A DNA stretch of 64,000 nucleotides from the NCBI GenBank assembly GCA_030418545.1, contig QAIB01000008.1:62001-126000 (forward strand), read 5' to 3'. Below, one piece after another: positions 28,052 through 36,127 of this stretch (its first letter is position 1; each line of letters starts with the position of its first letter). The stretch is from Xenophilus aerolatus (GTDB taxonomy: Bacteria > Pseudomonadota > Gammaproteobacteria > Burkholderiales > Burkholderiaceae_C). The notes under the pieces are model-generated. The model searched no databases. It was not told where the DNA came from and was given only the letters and a program-made list of their open reading frames with translations. The translations under genes and the position numbers were made by a program.

Positions 28052-29614
28052 ATGTCGACCCCTCAAGCCGCCTACGTGCCGCCACCGCCCCTCGAAGGGG
28101 CGGCGCGCGTCTGGGGCACCATCGCGCTGTCGGCCGCGACCTTCATGAACGTGCTCGACTCGTCGATCGCGAACGTGTCGCTGCCGGCCATCTCGGGTGA
28201 CCTGGGCGTGAGCCCGACGCAGGGCACCTGGGTCATCACCAGCTTCGGCGTCGCCAACGCCATCGCCGTGCCGCTCACCGGCTTCATGACGCAGCGCTTC
28301 GGGCAGGTGCGCCTGTTCATGGCCAGCGTCATCCTGTTCATCATCAGTTCGTGGCTGTGCGGCCTGGCGCCCAACATGACGACGCTGATCGCCTTTCGCG
28401 CGCTGCAGGGCTTCGTCGCCGGTCCGATGATCCCGCTGTCGCAGACGCTGCTGCTGTCCAGCTATCCGCGTGCCAAGGCGGGGCTGGCCATGGCGATGTG
28501 GTCGATGACCACCCTGGTGGCGCCGGTGATGGGGCCGCTGCTAGGCGGCTGGATCACCGACAACATCTCCTGGCCCTGGATCTTCTACATCAACATCCCG
28601 GTGGGCCTGATGGCCGCCGGCATCACCTGGGCCATCTACAAGGACCGCGAGAGCGTCACCCGCAAGGTGCCCATCGACGCGATCGGCCTGGCGCTGCTGG
28701 TGCTGTGGGTCGGCGCGCTGCAGCTGATGCTCGACAAGGGCAAGGAGCTCGACTGGTTCCACTCGGTGCAGATCGTGGTTCTGGCCGTGCTGGCGGTGGT
28801 CGGCTTCGCCTTCTTCCTCGTCTGGGAGCTGACCGAGAAGCACCCGGTGGTCGACCTGTCGCTCTTCAAGCGGCGCAACTTCTGGTCGGGCGCGCTGGCC
28901 ACCGCGGTGGGCTATGGCCTCTTCTTCGGCAACGTGGTGATCCTGCCGCTGTGGCTGCAGCAGTACATGGGCTACACCGCCACGCAGGCCGGCATGGTGC
29001 TGGCGCCGGTGGGGCTGCTGGCGATCGTGCTGTCGCCCATCGTGGGCCTGACGGTGGGCAAGGTCGATCCACGGCGCTATGCCACGGTCTCCTTCCTGGT
29101 GTTCGCGCTCATCCTGTGGATGCGCTCGCGATTCAACACGCAGGCGGACTTCGCCACCATCATGATCCCGACCCTGATCCAGGGCATCGCGATGGCCTTC
29201 TTCTTCATCCCGCTGGTCACGATCACGCTGTCGGGCCTGACGCCGGACCGCATCCCGGCGGCCTCGGGCCTATCGAACTTCGCGCGCATCACGGCCGGCG
29301 CGATGGGCACGTCGATCGCCACCACGCTGTGGGAGAACCGCGCCACGCTGCACCACGCGCAGCTCGCAGAGGCCGTCAACCAGGGCAGCACGGCGGCCAC
29401 CGGCGCCATCAGCGCGCTCGGCAGCGCCGGGTTCAGTACGGAGCAGGTGCTGTCGCAGATCAACCGGCTGGTGGACCAGCAGGCCTTCATGCTCGCGACC
29501 TCCGACCTGTTCTATGGTTCGGCGGTGCTTTTCCTGCTGCTGATCCCGGTGATCTGGCTGTCGAAGCCGGCGCGCGGGGGCGGCTCGTCGGACGCTGCCG
29601 CCGGCGCGCACTGA
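28052..29614 (+). CDS. EmrB-like MFS multidrug exporter (DHA2, 14 TM)
   Basis: 520-residue proton-driven exporter of the drug:H+ antiporter 2 family. The first helix has the motif LDSSIANVSLPAISGDL, motif A is GFMTQRFGQVRLF, and motif C appears as MGPLLGGWITDNISWPWIFYINIP, all typical of EmrB. About 14 hydrophobic segments are evident. It is the third gene of the marR operon and ends at a strong terminator. Drug range is unknown. Confidence 0.92.
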   Translation: MSTPQAAYVPPPPLEGAARVWGTIALSAATFMNVLDSSIANVSLPAISGDLGVSPTQGTWVITSFGVANAIAVPLTGFMTQRFGQVRLFMASVILFIISSWLCGLAPNMTTLIAFRALQGFVAGPMIPLSQTLLLSSYPRAKAGLAMAMWSMTTLVAPVMGPLLGGWITDNISWPWIFYINIPVGLMAAGITWAIYKDRESVTRKVPIDAIGLALLVLWVGALQLMLDKGKELDWFHSVQIVVLAVLAVVGFAFFLVWELTEKHPVVDLSLFKRRNFWSGALATAVGYGLFFGNVVILPLWLQQYMGYTATQAGMVLAPVGLLAIVLSPIVGLTVGKVDPRRYATVSFLVFALILWMRSRFNTQADFATIMIPTLIQGIAMAFFFIPLVTITLSGLTPDRIPAASGLSNFARITAGAMGTSIATTLWENRATLHHAQLAEAVNQGSTAATGAISALGSAGFSTEQVLSQINRLVDQQAFMLATSDLFYGSAVLFLLLIPVIWLSKPARGGGSSDAAAGAH

Positions 29615-29640
29615 AGTCAGCCGCCACTCATCCAGCAGAA

Positions 29641-29666
29641 GGGGACCCTCGGGTCCCCTTTTTCTT
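29641..29666 (+). terminator. Rho-independent terminator of the efflux operon
   Basis: GGGGACCC-TC-GGGTCCCC (29641-29658) followed by TTTTTCTT. It lies 27 bp after the emrB-like stop. The remaining gap up to livG (29667-29855) shows no gene and no convincing promoter. Confidence 0.88.
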
Positions 29667-29855
29667 GGCGCGTCGTGCACGCCGTCACGCCGGCCGCGCA
29701 TTGCACCGCAGCATCCGCATTTGCCCCAGTACGCAATTGCGGGGGCGCCGCCAACAATCGTCCCCGCTTCGCCACCCGGCCGGCCCAACGCAACGTACCT
29801 CCCATCGCACCTGCATGACTGAAATTTCCTTCCAGCCACGAGGTGGCCTCGGGCG

Positions 29856-30626
29856 ATGAGCGACATCATTCTCGAGACGCGCCAGCTCACCAAGGAATTC
29901 AAGGGATTCACCGCGGTCAGCAAGGTCGACCTTCAAGTGGTGCGCGGGTCCATCCATGCGCTGATCGGCCCCAACGGCGCGGGCAAGACCACCTGCTTCA
30001 ACCTGCTCACGAAGTTCCTGGAACCCACTTCGGGCCAGATTCTCTTCAACGGCCACGACATCACCGGCGAGCGCCCGGCGCAGATCGCACGGCGCGGCAT
30101 CATCCGCTCCTTCCAGATCTCGGCCGTCTTCCCGCACCTGACGGTGCTCGAGAACGTGCGCCTGGGCCTGCAGCGCGCCCTCGGGACGAGCTACCACTTC
30201 TGGAAGAGCGAGAAGTCGCTGCTGCCGCTGAACGCCCGCGCGCGTGAACTGCTCGCGCAGGTCGGCCTGGAGGACCTGGCCGACGAGGAGACCGTGAACC
30301 TGCCCTACGGCCGCAAGCGGGCGCTCGAGATCGCCACCACGCTGGCCATGGAACCCGAGCTGATGCTGCTCGACGAGCCGACGCAGGGCATGGGCCACGA
30401 GGACGTGCACCGCGTGGCCGAACTCATCAAGCGCGTGTCGGCCGGGCGCACCATCCTGATGGTCGAACACAACATGAGCGTGGTGTCGACCATCGCCGAC
30501 ACCATCACCGTGCTGCAGCGCGGCGCCGTGCTGGCCGAAGGGCCCTACAGCGTGGTGTCGAAGAACCCGCAGGTCATGGAGGCCTACATGGGCACGACCG
30601 ACGGCCAACTGCAAGGGGCGCATTGA
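29856..30626 (+). CDS. livG: Branched-chain amino acid-type ABC transporter ATPase LivG
   Basis: 256-residue cytoplasmic ATPase of a HAAT-family importer. Walker A is GPNGAGKT (38-45); the signature region is the degenerate LPYGRKRALEIA, usual for LivG; Walker B is LMLLDEPTQGMG, and the switch region is MVEHNMSVV. The first gene of a six-gene transporter set running to 36005. Its stop codon lies within a 13-bp sequence that is duplicated on the other side of an inserted repeat before livF. Confidence 0.9.
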   Translation: MSDIILETRQLTKEFKGFTAVSKVDLQVVRGSIHALIGPNGAGKTTCFNLLTKFLEPTSGQILFNGHDITGERPAQIARRGIIRSFQISAVFPHLTVLENVRLGLQRALGTSYHFWKSEKSLLPLNARARELLAQVGLEDLADEETVNLPYGRKRALEIATTLAMEPELMLLDEPTQGMGHEDVHRVAELIKRVSAGRTILMVEHNMSVVSTIADTITVLQRGAVLAEGPYSVVSKNPQVMEAYMGTTDGQLQGAH

Positions 30627-30629
30627 TGA
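30617..30629 (+). repeat. 13-bp direct repeat, left copy (livG stop junction)
   Basis: GGCGCATTGATGA, identical to 30709-30721. The left copy contains the livG stop codon. The pair brackets a GC-rich hairpin repeat and looks like a duplicated insertion site. Confidence 0.8.
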
Positions 30630-30708
30630 TGACCCCCACGCTCCCCACTTCGTGTGGTTCGCTGCCCCCCGAGGGGGCGCACGCCTCCCTTGGGGCGGCC
30701 CGGCGGGA
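30630..30708. repeat. GC-rich hairpin repeat, copy B (livG-livF spacer)
   Basis: Starts TGACCCCCACGCT, has the core GCCCCCCGAGGGGGC at 30664-30678, and ends CTTGGGGCGGCCCGGCGGGA. It matches copy A at 19663 almost base for base in the core and right arm. A 13-bp direct duplication flanks it exactly. Confidence 0.85.
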
Positions 30709-30721
30709 GGCGCATTGATGA
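30709..30721 (+). repeat. 13-bp direct repeat, right copy (livF start junction)
   Basis: GGCGCATTGATGA, identical to 30617-30629; this copy contains the livF start codon at 30718. Confidence 0.8.
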
Positions 30722-31428
30722 CGACGCCCGCACTAGAAATCAACGGCCTGCAGGCCTGGTACGGCGAATCCCATGTGCTGCACGGCGTCGACATGGTCGT
30801 GCAGCCGGGTGAGGTGGTCACGCTGCTGGGCCGAAACGGCGCCGGGCGCACCACCACGCTGCGCGCGATCATGGGCCTGACCGGCACGCGCAAGGGCAGC
30901 ATCCGCGTCAACGGGCACGAGACCATCGGCCTGCCCACGCACCGCATCGCGCACTTCGGCATCGGCTACTGCCCCGAGGAGCGTGGCATCTTCGCGAGCC
31001 TCTCGGCCGAAGAGAACCTGATGCTGCCGCCGCCGCTCAAGGGCAGCGACGCGGGCATGTCGGTCGACGAGATCTATGCCATGTTCCCCAACCTGGCGGA
31101 GCGCCGCCACAGCCAGGGCACGCGCCTGTCGGGCGGCGAGCAGCAGATGCTGGCCGTCGCGCGCATCCTGCGCACCGGCGCCCGGCTGCTGCTGCTCGAC
31201 GAGATTTCCGAAGGCCTGGCGCCGGTCATCGTGCAGGCCCTGGCCCGCATGATCACCATGCTGCGCACCAAGGGCTACACGGTGGTGATGGTGGAGCAGA
31301 ACTTCCGCTTCGCCGCGCCGCTGGCCGACCGCTTCTACGTCATGGAGCACGGCCGCATCGTGGAGAGCTTCGGCGCGCCCGAACTGCAGGCCAAGATGCC
31401 GGTGCTCAACGAACTGCTCGGCGTTTGA
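30718..31428 (+). CDS. livF: Branched-chain amino acid-type ABC transporter ATPase LivF, Walker A Lys to Arg
   Basis: 236-residue second ATPase of the importer. The signature LSGGEQQ and Walker B LLLLDEISEGLAP are intact. The P-loop reads GRNGAGRTT: the invariant lysine is arginine (R44). In most ABC ATPases this change abolishes hydrolysis, so this subunit may work at reduced activity or rely on LivG. ATG 30718 is the start; the open frame continuing upstream runs through the inserted repeat. Confidence 0.9.
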   Translation: MTTPALEINGLQAWYGESHVLHGVDMVVQPGEVVTLLGRNGAGRTTTLRAIMGLTGTRKGSIRVNGHETIGLPTHRIAHFGIGYCPEERGIFASLSAEENLMLPPPLKGSDAGMSVDEIYAMFPNLAERRHSQGTRLSGGEQQMLAVARILRTGARLLLLDEISEGLAPVIVQALARMITMLRTKGYTVVMVEQNFRFAAPLADRFYVMEHGRIVESFGAPELQAKMPVLNELLGV

Positions 31429-31460
31429 ATCTTTTCCGTTTATTCCAAGGAGACTCCGTG

Positions 31461-32657
31461 ATGACAACCAAGCATTTCACTGCGATCGCACTGGCCATCG
31501 GCGCGCTGGCGATCGCCACGGGCGCACAGGCACAGGAAAAGGTCAAGATCGGCCTGATCACCGACATGTCCAGCCTGTATTCGGACGTGGAAGGCAAGAA
31601 CGGCGCCGTCGCGATCCAGATGGCGATCGACGACTTCGGCGGCAAGGTCCTGGGCCAGCCGATCGAACTGATGTCGGCCGACCACCAGAACAAGGCCGAC
31701 ATCGCGGCGTCGAAGGCGCGCGAATGGGTCGACACCCAGGGCCTGACGATGATCTTCGGTGGCACCAACTCCGGCACCGCGCTCGCCATGGCCAAGGTGG
31801 CCGAGGAGAAGAAGCGCGTCTACTTCAACAACGGGGCCGGCACCTCGGCACTGACCAACGAGGCCTGCACGCCCTACACCGTGCACTACGCCTACGACAC
31901 CGTGGCCCTGGCCAAGGGCACCGGCGGTGCGGTGGTCGACCGCGGCGGCAAGAGCTGGTTCTTCCTGACGGCCGACTACGCCTTCGGCCAGGCGCTCGAG
32001 GCCGACACCACCGCCGTGATCAAGGCCAAGGGCGGCACGATCGCGGGCAGCGTCAAGCACCCGCTCAACGCGTCGGACTTCTCGTCCTTCCTGCTGCAGG
32101 CGCAGAACTCCAAGGCGCAGATCCTGGGCCTGGCCAACGCGGGCGGCGACACCATCAACGCCATCAAGGCCGCCAAGGAATTCGGCATCGACAAGACGAT
32201 GAAGACCGCCGGCCTGCTGGTCTTCCTGTCGGACATCCACAGCCTGGGCCTGAAGAACACCGCCGGCCTGCTGCACACCACCAGCTGGTACTGGGACCTG
32301 AACGACAACACGCGCAAGTTCGCCAACCGCTTCTTCGAGAAGACCAAGCGCATGCCGACCGACGTGCAGGCCGCCGACTACTCGGCCACCACGACCTACC
32401 TCAAGGCCGTTCAGGCCGCCAAGACCACCGATGCCGACAAGGTCATGGCGCAACTCAAGAGCATGAAGATCGACGACTTCTACGGCAAGGGCACCATCCG
32501 CGCCGACGGCAGCTTCATCCACGACATGTACCTGGTCGAGGCCAAGGACCCCAAGGAATCGAAGAAGCCCTGGGACTACCTCAAGGTGCTGAAGACGATG
32601 CCCGGCGAGGAGGTCTTCACCGCGAAGGCCGACACCAAGTGCAAGCTCTGGAAGTGA
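31461..32657 (+). CDS. ABC transporter periplasmic binding protein 1 (HAAT family)
   Basis: 398 residues with a signal peptide cleaved after about residue 24 (AQA). The mature part is a type I periplasmic binding protein of the LivJ-like family, with SADHQNKADIAASKAREW and the TNSGTALAMAKVA and GTSALTNE ligand-site loops. AAGGAG at 31447-31452 is correctly spaced for ATG 31461. It is followed by a close paralogue in tandem, sharing a 140-bp stretch with only one difference. Ligand unknown; may be an amino acid, an aromatic acid or another small carboxylate. Confidence 0.9.
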   Translation: MTTKHFTAIALAIGALAIATGAQAQEKVKIGLITDMSSLYSDVEGKNGAVAIQMAIDDFGGKVLGQPIELMSADHQNKADIAASKAREWVDTQGLTMIFGGTNSGTALAMAKVAEEKKRVYFNNGAGTSALTNEACTPYTVHYAYDTVALAKGTGGAVVDRGGKSWFFLTADYAFGQALEADTTAVIKAKGGTIAGSVKHPLNASDFSSFLLQAQNSKAQILGLANAGGDTINAIKAAKEFGIDKTMKTAGLLVFLSDIHSLGLKNTAGLLHTTSWYWDLNDNTRKFANRFFEKTKRMPTDVQAADYSATTTYLKAVQAAKTTDADKVMAQLKSMKIDDFYGKGTIRADGSFIHDMYLVEAKDPKESKKPWDYLKVLKTMPGEEVFTAKADTKCKLWK

Positions 32658-32705
32658 CGCGATCCGCGTCGCCTCGTTGCCCCTAACCCTGCGCCAAGGT
32701 CGTCC

Positions 32706-33908
32706 ATGAACAAGTCCCTCCTCGCCCTGTCCGCGCTGCCGCTGGCCCTCGCGCTGGCGTCCGCTCCCGCCCACGCGCAAACGCCCGACAAGGTGCGGAT
32801 CGGCTTCGTCACCGACATGTCGAGCCTGTACTCCGACGTGGACGGCAAGGGCGGCCTCACGGCCATCCAGATGGCCATCGACGACTTCGGCGGCAAGGTC
32901 AACGGCCTGCCGATCGAACTGCTCAGCGCCGACCATCAGAACAAGGCCGACATCGCTGCGTCGAAGGCGCGCGAGTGGATGGACACGCAGGGCCTGTCGC
33001 TGCTCATCGGCGGCACCAATTCCGGCACCGGGCTGGCGATGGCCAAGGTCGCGCAGGAGAAGAAGCGCGTCTTCATCGCCATCGGTGCCGGCACCTCGGC
33101 GCTGACCAACGAGCAGTGCAGCCCCTACACCATCCACTACGCCTACGACACCGTGGCCCTGGCCAAGGGCACGGGCGGCGCGGTGGTGGGGCAGGGCGGC
33201 AAGAGCTGGTTCTTCCTGACGGCCGACTACGCCTTCGGCCAGGCGCTGGAGAACGACACCTCGCGCGTGGTGAAGGAGAAGGGCGGCACGGTGGTGGGCG
33301 GCGTCAAGCACCCGCTCAACGCGTCGGACTTCTCGTCCTTCCTGCTGCAGGCGCAGAACTCCAAGGCGCAGATCCTGGGTCTGGCCAACGCGGGCGGCGA
33401 CACCATCAACGCCATCAAGGCCGCCAAGGAATTCGGCATCACCAAGACCATGAAGATGGCGGGCCTGCTGGTCTTCGTCAGCGACGTGCACAGCCTGGGC
33501 CTGAAGAACACCGAGGGCCTGCTGCTCACGACCAGCTGGGACTGGAACCTGGACGACGAATCCCGCAAGTTCGGCAAGCGCTACTTCGAGAAGATGAAGC
33601 GCATGCCGACCGACATCCAGGCGGCCGACTACTCCGCCACGATGAACTACCTCAAGGCCGTGCAGGCGACCAAGACCACCGATTCGGACAAGGTCATGGC
33701 CTACCTCAAGAGCACGCCGCTGAAGGACTTCTACGCGCAGGGCACCGTCCGCCCCGACGGCCGCTACGTGCACGACATGTACCTGATGCAGGTCAAGAGC
33801 CCGGCGGAATCCAAGCAGCCGTGGGACTACTACAAGGTCGTGTCCAAGCTGCCCGGCGACCAGGTCTACACGACCAAGGCCGAGAGCAAGTGCGCCCTCT
33901 GGAAATGA
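32706..33908 (+). CDS. ABC transporter periplasmic binding protein 2 (tandem paralogue)
   Basis: 400 residues, signal peptide ending about residue 24 (AHA). It is clearly a paralogue of the upstream gene: most of the protein aligns without gaps. Differences concentrate near the ligand-facing loops (for example GLSLLIGGTNSGTGLAM against GLTMIFGGTNSGTALAM, and FIAIGAGTSALTNEQC against YFNNGAGTSALTNEAC), suggesting related but different ligands feeding one transporter. Confidence 0.9.
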   Translation: MNKSLLALSALPLALALASAPAHAQTPDKVRIGFVTDMSSLYSDVDGKGGLTAIQMAIDDFGGKVNGLPIELLSADHQNKADIAASKAREWMDTQGLSLLIGGTNSGTGLAMAKVAQEKKRVFIAIGAGTSALTNEQCSPYTIHYAYDTVALAKGTGGAVVGQGGKSWFFLTADYAFGQALENDTSRVVKEKGGTVVGGVKHPLNASDFSSFLLQAQNSKAQILGLANAGGDTINAIKAAKEFGITKTMKMAGLLVFVSDVHSLGLKNTEGLLLTTSWDWNLDDESRKFGKRYFEKMKRMPTDIQAADYSATMNYLKAVQATKTTDSDKVMAYLKSTPLKDFYAQGTVRPDGRYVHDMYLMQVKSPAESKQPWDYYKVVSKLPGDQVYTTKAESKCALWK

Positions 33909-33974
33909 CGATGCCCCGGCCGGGCTGCGCCACCGAGCGCGCCCCGGCTTCCCGATTCTGATCGCCGCCTCCCC

Positions 33975-34850
33975 ATGAACATTTCAATGCCCGCGCTGCT
34001 GAGCCAGCTGCTGCTGGGGCTGGTCAACGGATCGTTCTACGCGATCCTCAGCCTTGGCCTCGCGGTCATCTTCGGCCTGCTCAACGTCATCAACTTCGCG
34101 CACGGTGCCCTCTTCATGATGGGCGCGGTGCTGACGTGGATGGCCATGAACTATTTCGAGGTCAACTACTGGGTCATGCTGATCGCGGCGCCGGTCATCG
34201 TCGGCCTGTTCGGCGTGCTCATCGAGCGGCTGCTGCTGCGCTGGATCTACAAGCTCGACCACCTCTATGGCCTGCTGCTGACGCTCGGCCTCACGCTGCT
34301 GATCGAAGGCGCGTTCCGTTCGGTGTACGGCGTGTCGGGCCTGTCGTACGACGCGCCCGACCAGCTGTCCGGTGCGACCAACCTGGGCTTCATGATCCTG
34401 CCCAACTACCGGGCCTGGGTCGTGGTGGCCTCGCTGCTGGTGTGCTTTGCCACCTGGTTCGTGATCGAGAAGACCCGCATCGGCGCCTACCTGCGCGCCG
34501 GCACCGAGAACCCGCGCCTGGTGGAGGCCTTCGGCGTCAACGTGCCGCTGATGATCACGCTGACCTACGGCTTCGGCGTGGCGCTCGCTGCCTTCGCCGG
34601 CGTGCTGGCCGCGCCGGTGATCCAGGTGTCGCCGCTGATGGGGCAGAACCTCATCATCGTCGTCTTCGCCGTGGTGGTGATCGGCGGCATGGGCTCGATC
34701 ATGGGTGCCATCCTCACCGGCCTGGGCCTGGGGGTGATCGAGGGTTTCACCAAGGTCTTCTATCCCGAGGCCTCGTCCACCGTCGTGTTCGTGATCATGG
34801 TGATCGTGCTGCTGATCCGTCCTGCCGGCCTGTTCGGCAAAGAAAAATGA
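33975..34850 (+). CDS. livH: Branched-chain amino acid-type ABC permease LivH
   Basis: 291-residue inner-membrane permease with about eight helices. The N-terminus NGSFYAILSLGLAVIFGLLNVINFAHGALFM is the LivH signature, and the cytoplasmic EAA-like loop lies around GTENPRLVEAFGVNV. ATG 33975 follows the second binding protein by 66 bp; the stop is embedded in the beginning of a diverged hairpin repeat. Confidence 0.92.
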   Translation: MNISMPALLSQLLLGLVNGSFYAILSLGLAVIFGLLNVINFAHGALFMMGAVLTWMAMNYFEVNYWVMLIAAPVIVGLFGVLIERLLLRWIYKLDHLYGLLLTLGLTLLIEGAFRSVYGVSGLSYDAPDQLSGATNLGFMILPNYRAWVVVASLLVCFATWFVIEKTRIGAYLRAGTENPRLVEAFGVNVPLMITLTYGFGVALAAFAGVLAAPVIQVSPLMGQNLIIVVFAVVVIGGMGSIMGAILTGLGLGVIEGFTKVFYPEASSTVVFVIMVIVLLIRPAGLFGKEK

Positions 34851-34930
34851 CCCACCCCCAGTCTTCGCGCACTTCGTGTCGCTGCGCCAACCCCCTCCAG
34901 GGGGCAGCAGCAGCGGCCCGGCCAAGCCGG
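34851..34930. repeat. GC-rich hairpin repeat, copy C, diverged (livH-livM spacer)
   Basis: CCCCCA, then ACTTCGTGTCGCTGCGCC and the hairpin CCCCC-TCCA-GGGGG at 34891-34904, align with copy B, but the right arm is altered. The whole livH-livM spacer is 174 bp; the rest (34931-35024) holds nothing recognisable. Confidence 0.6.
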
Positions 34931-35024
34931 TTCCGCGCTGCTTCCCGCCTGAACCTGCTCCGCGGCCGAAGGCTCGTGCGTTGGCCAGAGGCGTCGGTGC
35001 AGTGCGAAGACGGGGTTCATTGAA

Positions 35025-36005
35025 ATGAACAGATCCCTCCTCGGCTACGGCCTCCTGCTCGCCGCGCTGATCGCGGCGCCCTTCGTGGGCGCCTACCCGG
35101 TCTTCGTGATGAAGCTGATGTGCTTCGCGCTCTTCGCGTCGGCCTTCAACCTGCTGCTCGGCTTCACCGGCCTGCTGTCTTTCGGCCACGCGGCGTTCCT
35201 GGGCTTCTCGGCCTACATCGCCGGCTATTGCCTGCGCGACCTGGGTCTCACGCCCGAGCTCGGCCTGATCGCCGGGACGCTCACCGGCGCCTTGCTCGGC
35301 TGGGTCTTCGGCCTGCTGGCGATCCGCCGCCAGGGCATCTACTTCGCGATGATCACGCTGGCGCTGGCGCAGATGGTGTTCTTCTTCTGCCTGCAGGCGA
35401 AGTTCACCGGCGGCGAGGACGGCCTGCAGGGCGTGCCCCGCGGCAAGCTCTTCGGCGTGCTCGACCTGTCCAACGACATGACCATGTACTACGTCACCCT
35501 CGTGGTCGTGGTCGCGGCCTTCCTGCTCATCGTGCGCACCATCCACTCGCCCTTCGGCCAGGTGCTCAAGGGCATCAAGGAGAACGAGCCGCGCGCACTG
35601 TCGCTGGGCTACGACGTGAGCCGCTTCAAGCTCTTGGCCTTCGTGATCTCGGCCGCGCTCTCGGGCCTGGCCGGTTCGCTCAAGACCCTGGTGCTGGGCT
35701 TCGCCACGCTGACCGACGTGCACTGGTCGTCCTCGGGCTCGGTCATCCTCATGACGCTGCTGGGCGGCCTGGGCACGCTGTCGGGCCCGATCGTCGGCGC
35801 GGCGGTGGTGGTCGCGCTGGAGAACAAGATCGGCGACCTGGGCACCGCGCTGGCGCACCTCACCGGCGTCGAATGGTTCAACACCCTGGGCGAGTCCGTC
35901 ACCATGGTCACCGGCCTGATCTTCGTGGTGTGCGTGTTGGCCTTCCGGCGCGGCATCATGGGCGAGGTGATCGCCTTGCTGGGGCGTCGCCGCAAGGGCA
36001 GCTGA
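35025..36005 (+). CDS. livM: Branched-chain amino acid-type ABC permease LivM
   Basis: 326-residue second permease subunit with about nine helices. Signature segments: ASAFNLLLGFTGLLSFGHAAFLG, YFAMITLALAQMVFF, and the EAA-like loop GIKENEPRALSLGYDVSRFK. It closes the transporter gene set and is followed by a terminator. The spacer before it contains a diverged hairpin repeat. Confidence 0.92.
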   Translation: MNRSLLGYGLLLAALIAAPFVGAYPVFVMKLMCFALFASAFNLLLGFTGLLSFGHAAFLGFSAYIAGYCLRDLGLTPELGLIAGTLTGALLGWVFGLLAIRRQGIYFAMITLALAQMVFFFCLQAKFTGGEDGLQGVPRGKLFGVLDLSNDMTMYYVTLVVVVAAFLLIVRTIHSPFGQVLKGIKENEPRALSLGYDVSRFKLLAFVISAALSGLAGSLKTLVLGFATLTDVHWSSSGSVILMTLLGGLGTLSGPIVGAAVVVALENKIGDLGTALAHLTGVEWFNTLGESVTMVTGLIFVVCVLAFRRGIMGEVIALLGRRRKGS

Positions 36006-36040
36006 CGAGCGCCTTGGCTGCGGCGGCTGGGCTCGTTTTC
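36005..36040 (+). terminator. Rho-independent terminator after livM
   Basis: ACGAGC(G)CC at the left pairs with GGGCTCGT at the right (one bulged base), followed by TTTTC. It directly follows the livM stop and runs into an AGCTATC repeat copy. Confidence 0.6.
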
Positions 36041-36104
36041 TTGAACCGAATCGGTCTGCAGCGCCCGCCCAGTCTGCGCAAGCAGCTATCGATTTGGTAG
36101 CAAG
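36036..36104 (+). repeat. AGCTATC repeat, reference copy (after livM)
   Basis: Reads roughly TTTTCTTGAACCGAATCGG, CTGCAGCGCCCGCCC, GCGCAAGCAGCTATCGATTT and GGTAGCAAG. It is used here as the reference against which the other copies were aligned, and stands in the gap between the livM terminator and the convergent attH-like gene. Confidence 0.7.
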
Positions 36105-36127
36105 CCGGTGGCGAGCCGGCCGGCGCC

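Noticed and set aside
29667-29855. Small gene in the gap before livG
   Set aside because: No frame with a start, RBS and coding-like composition; treated as intergenic.
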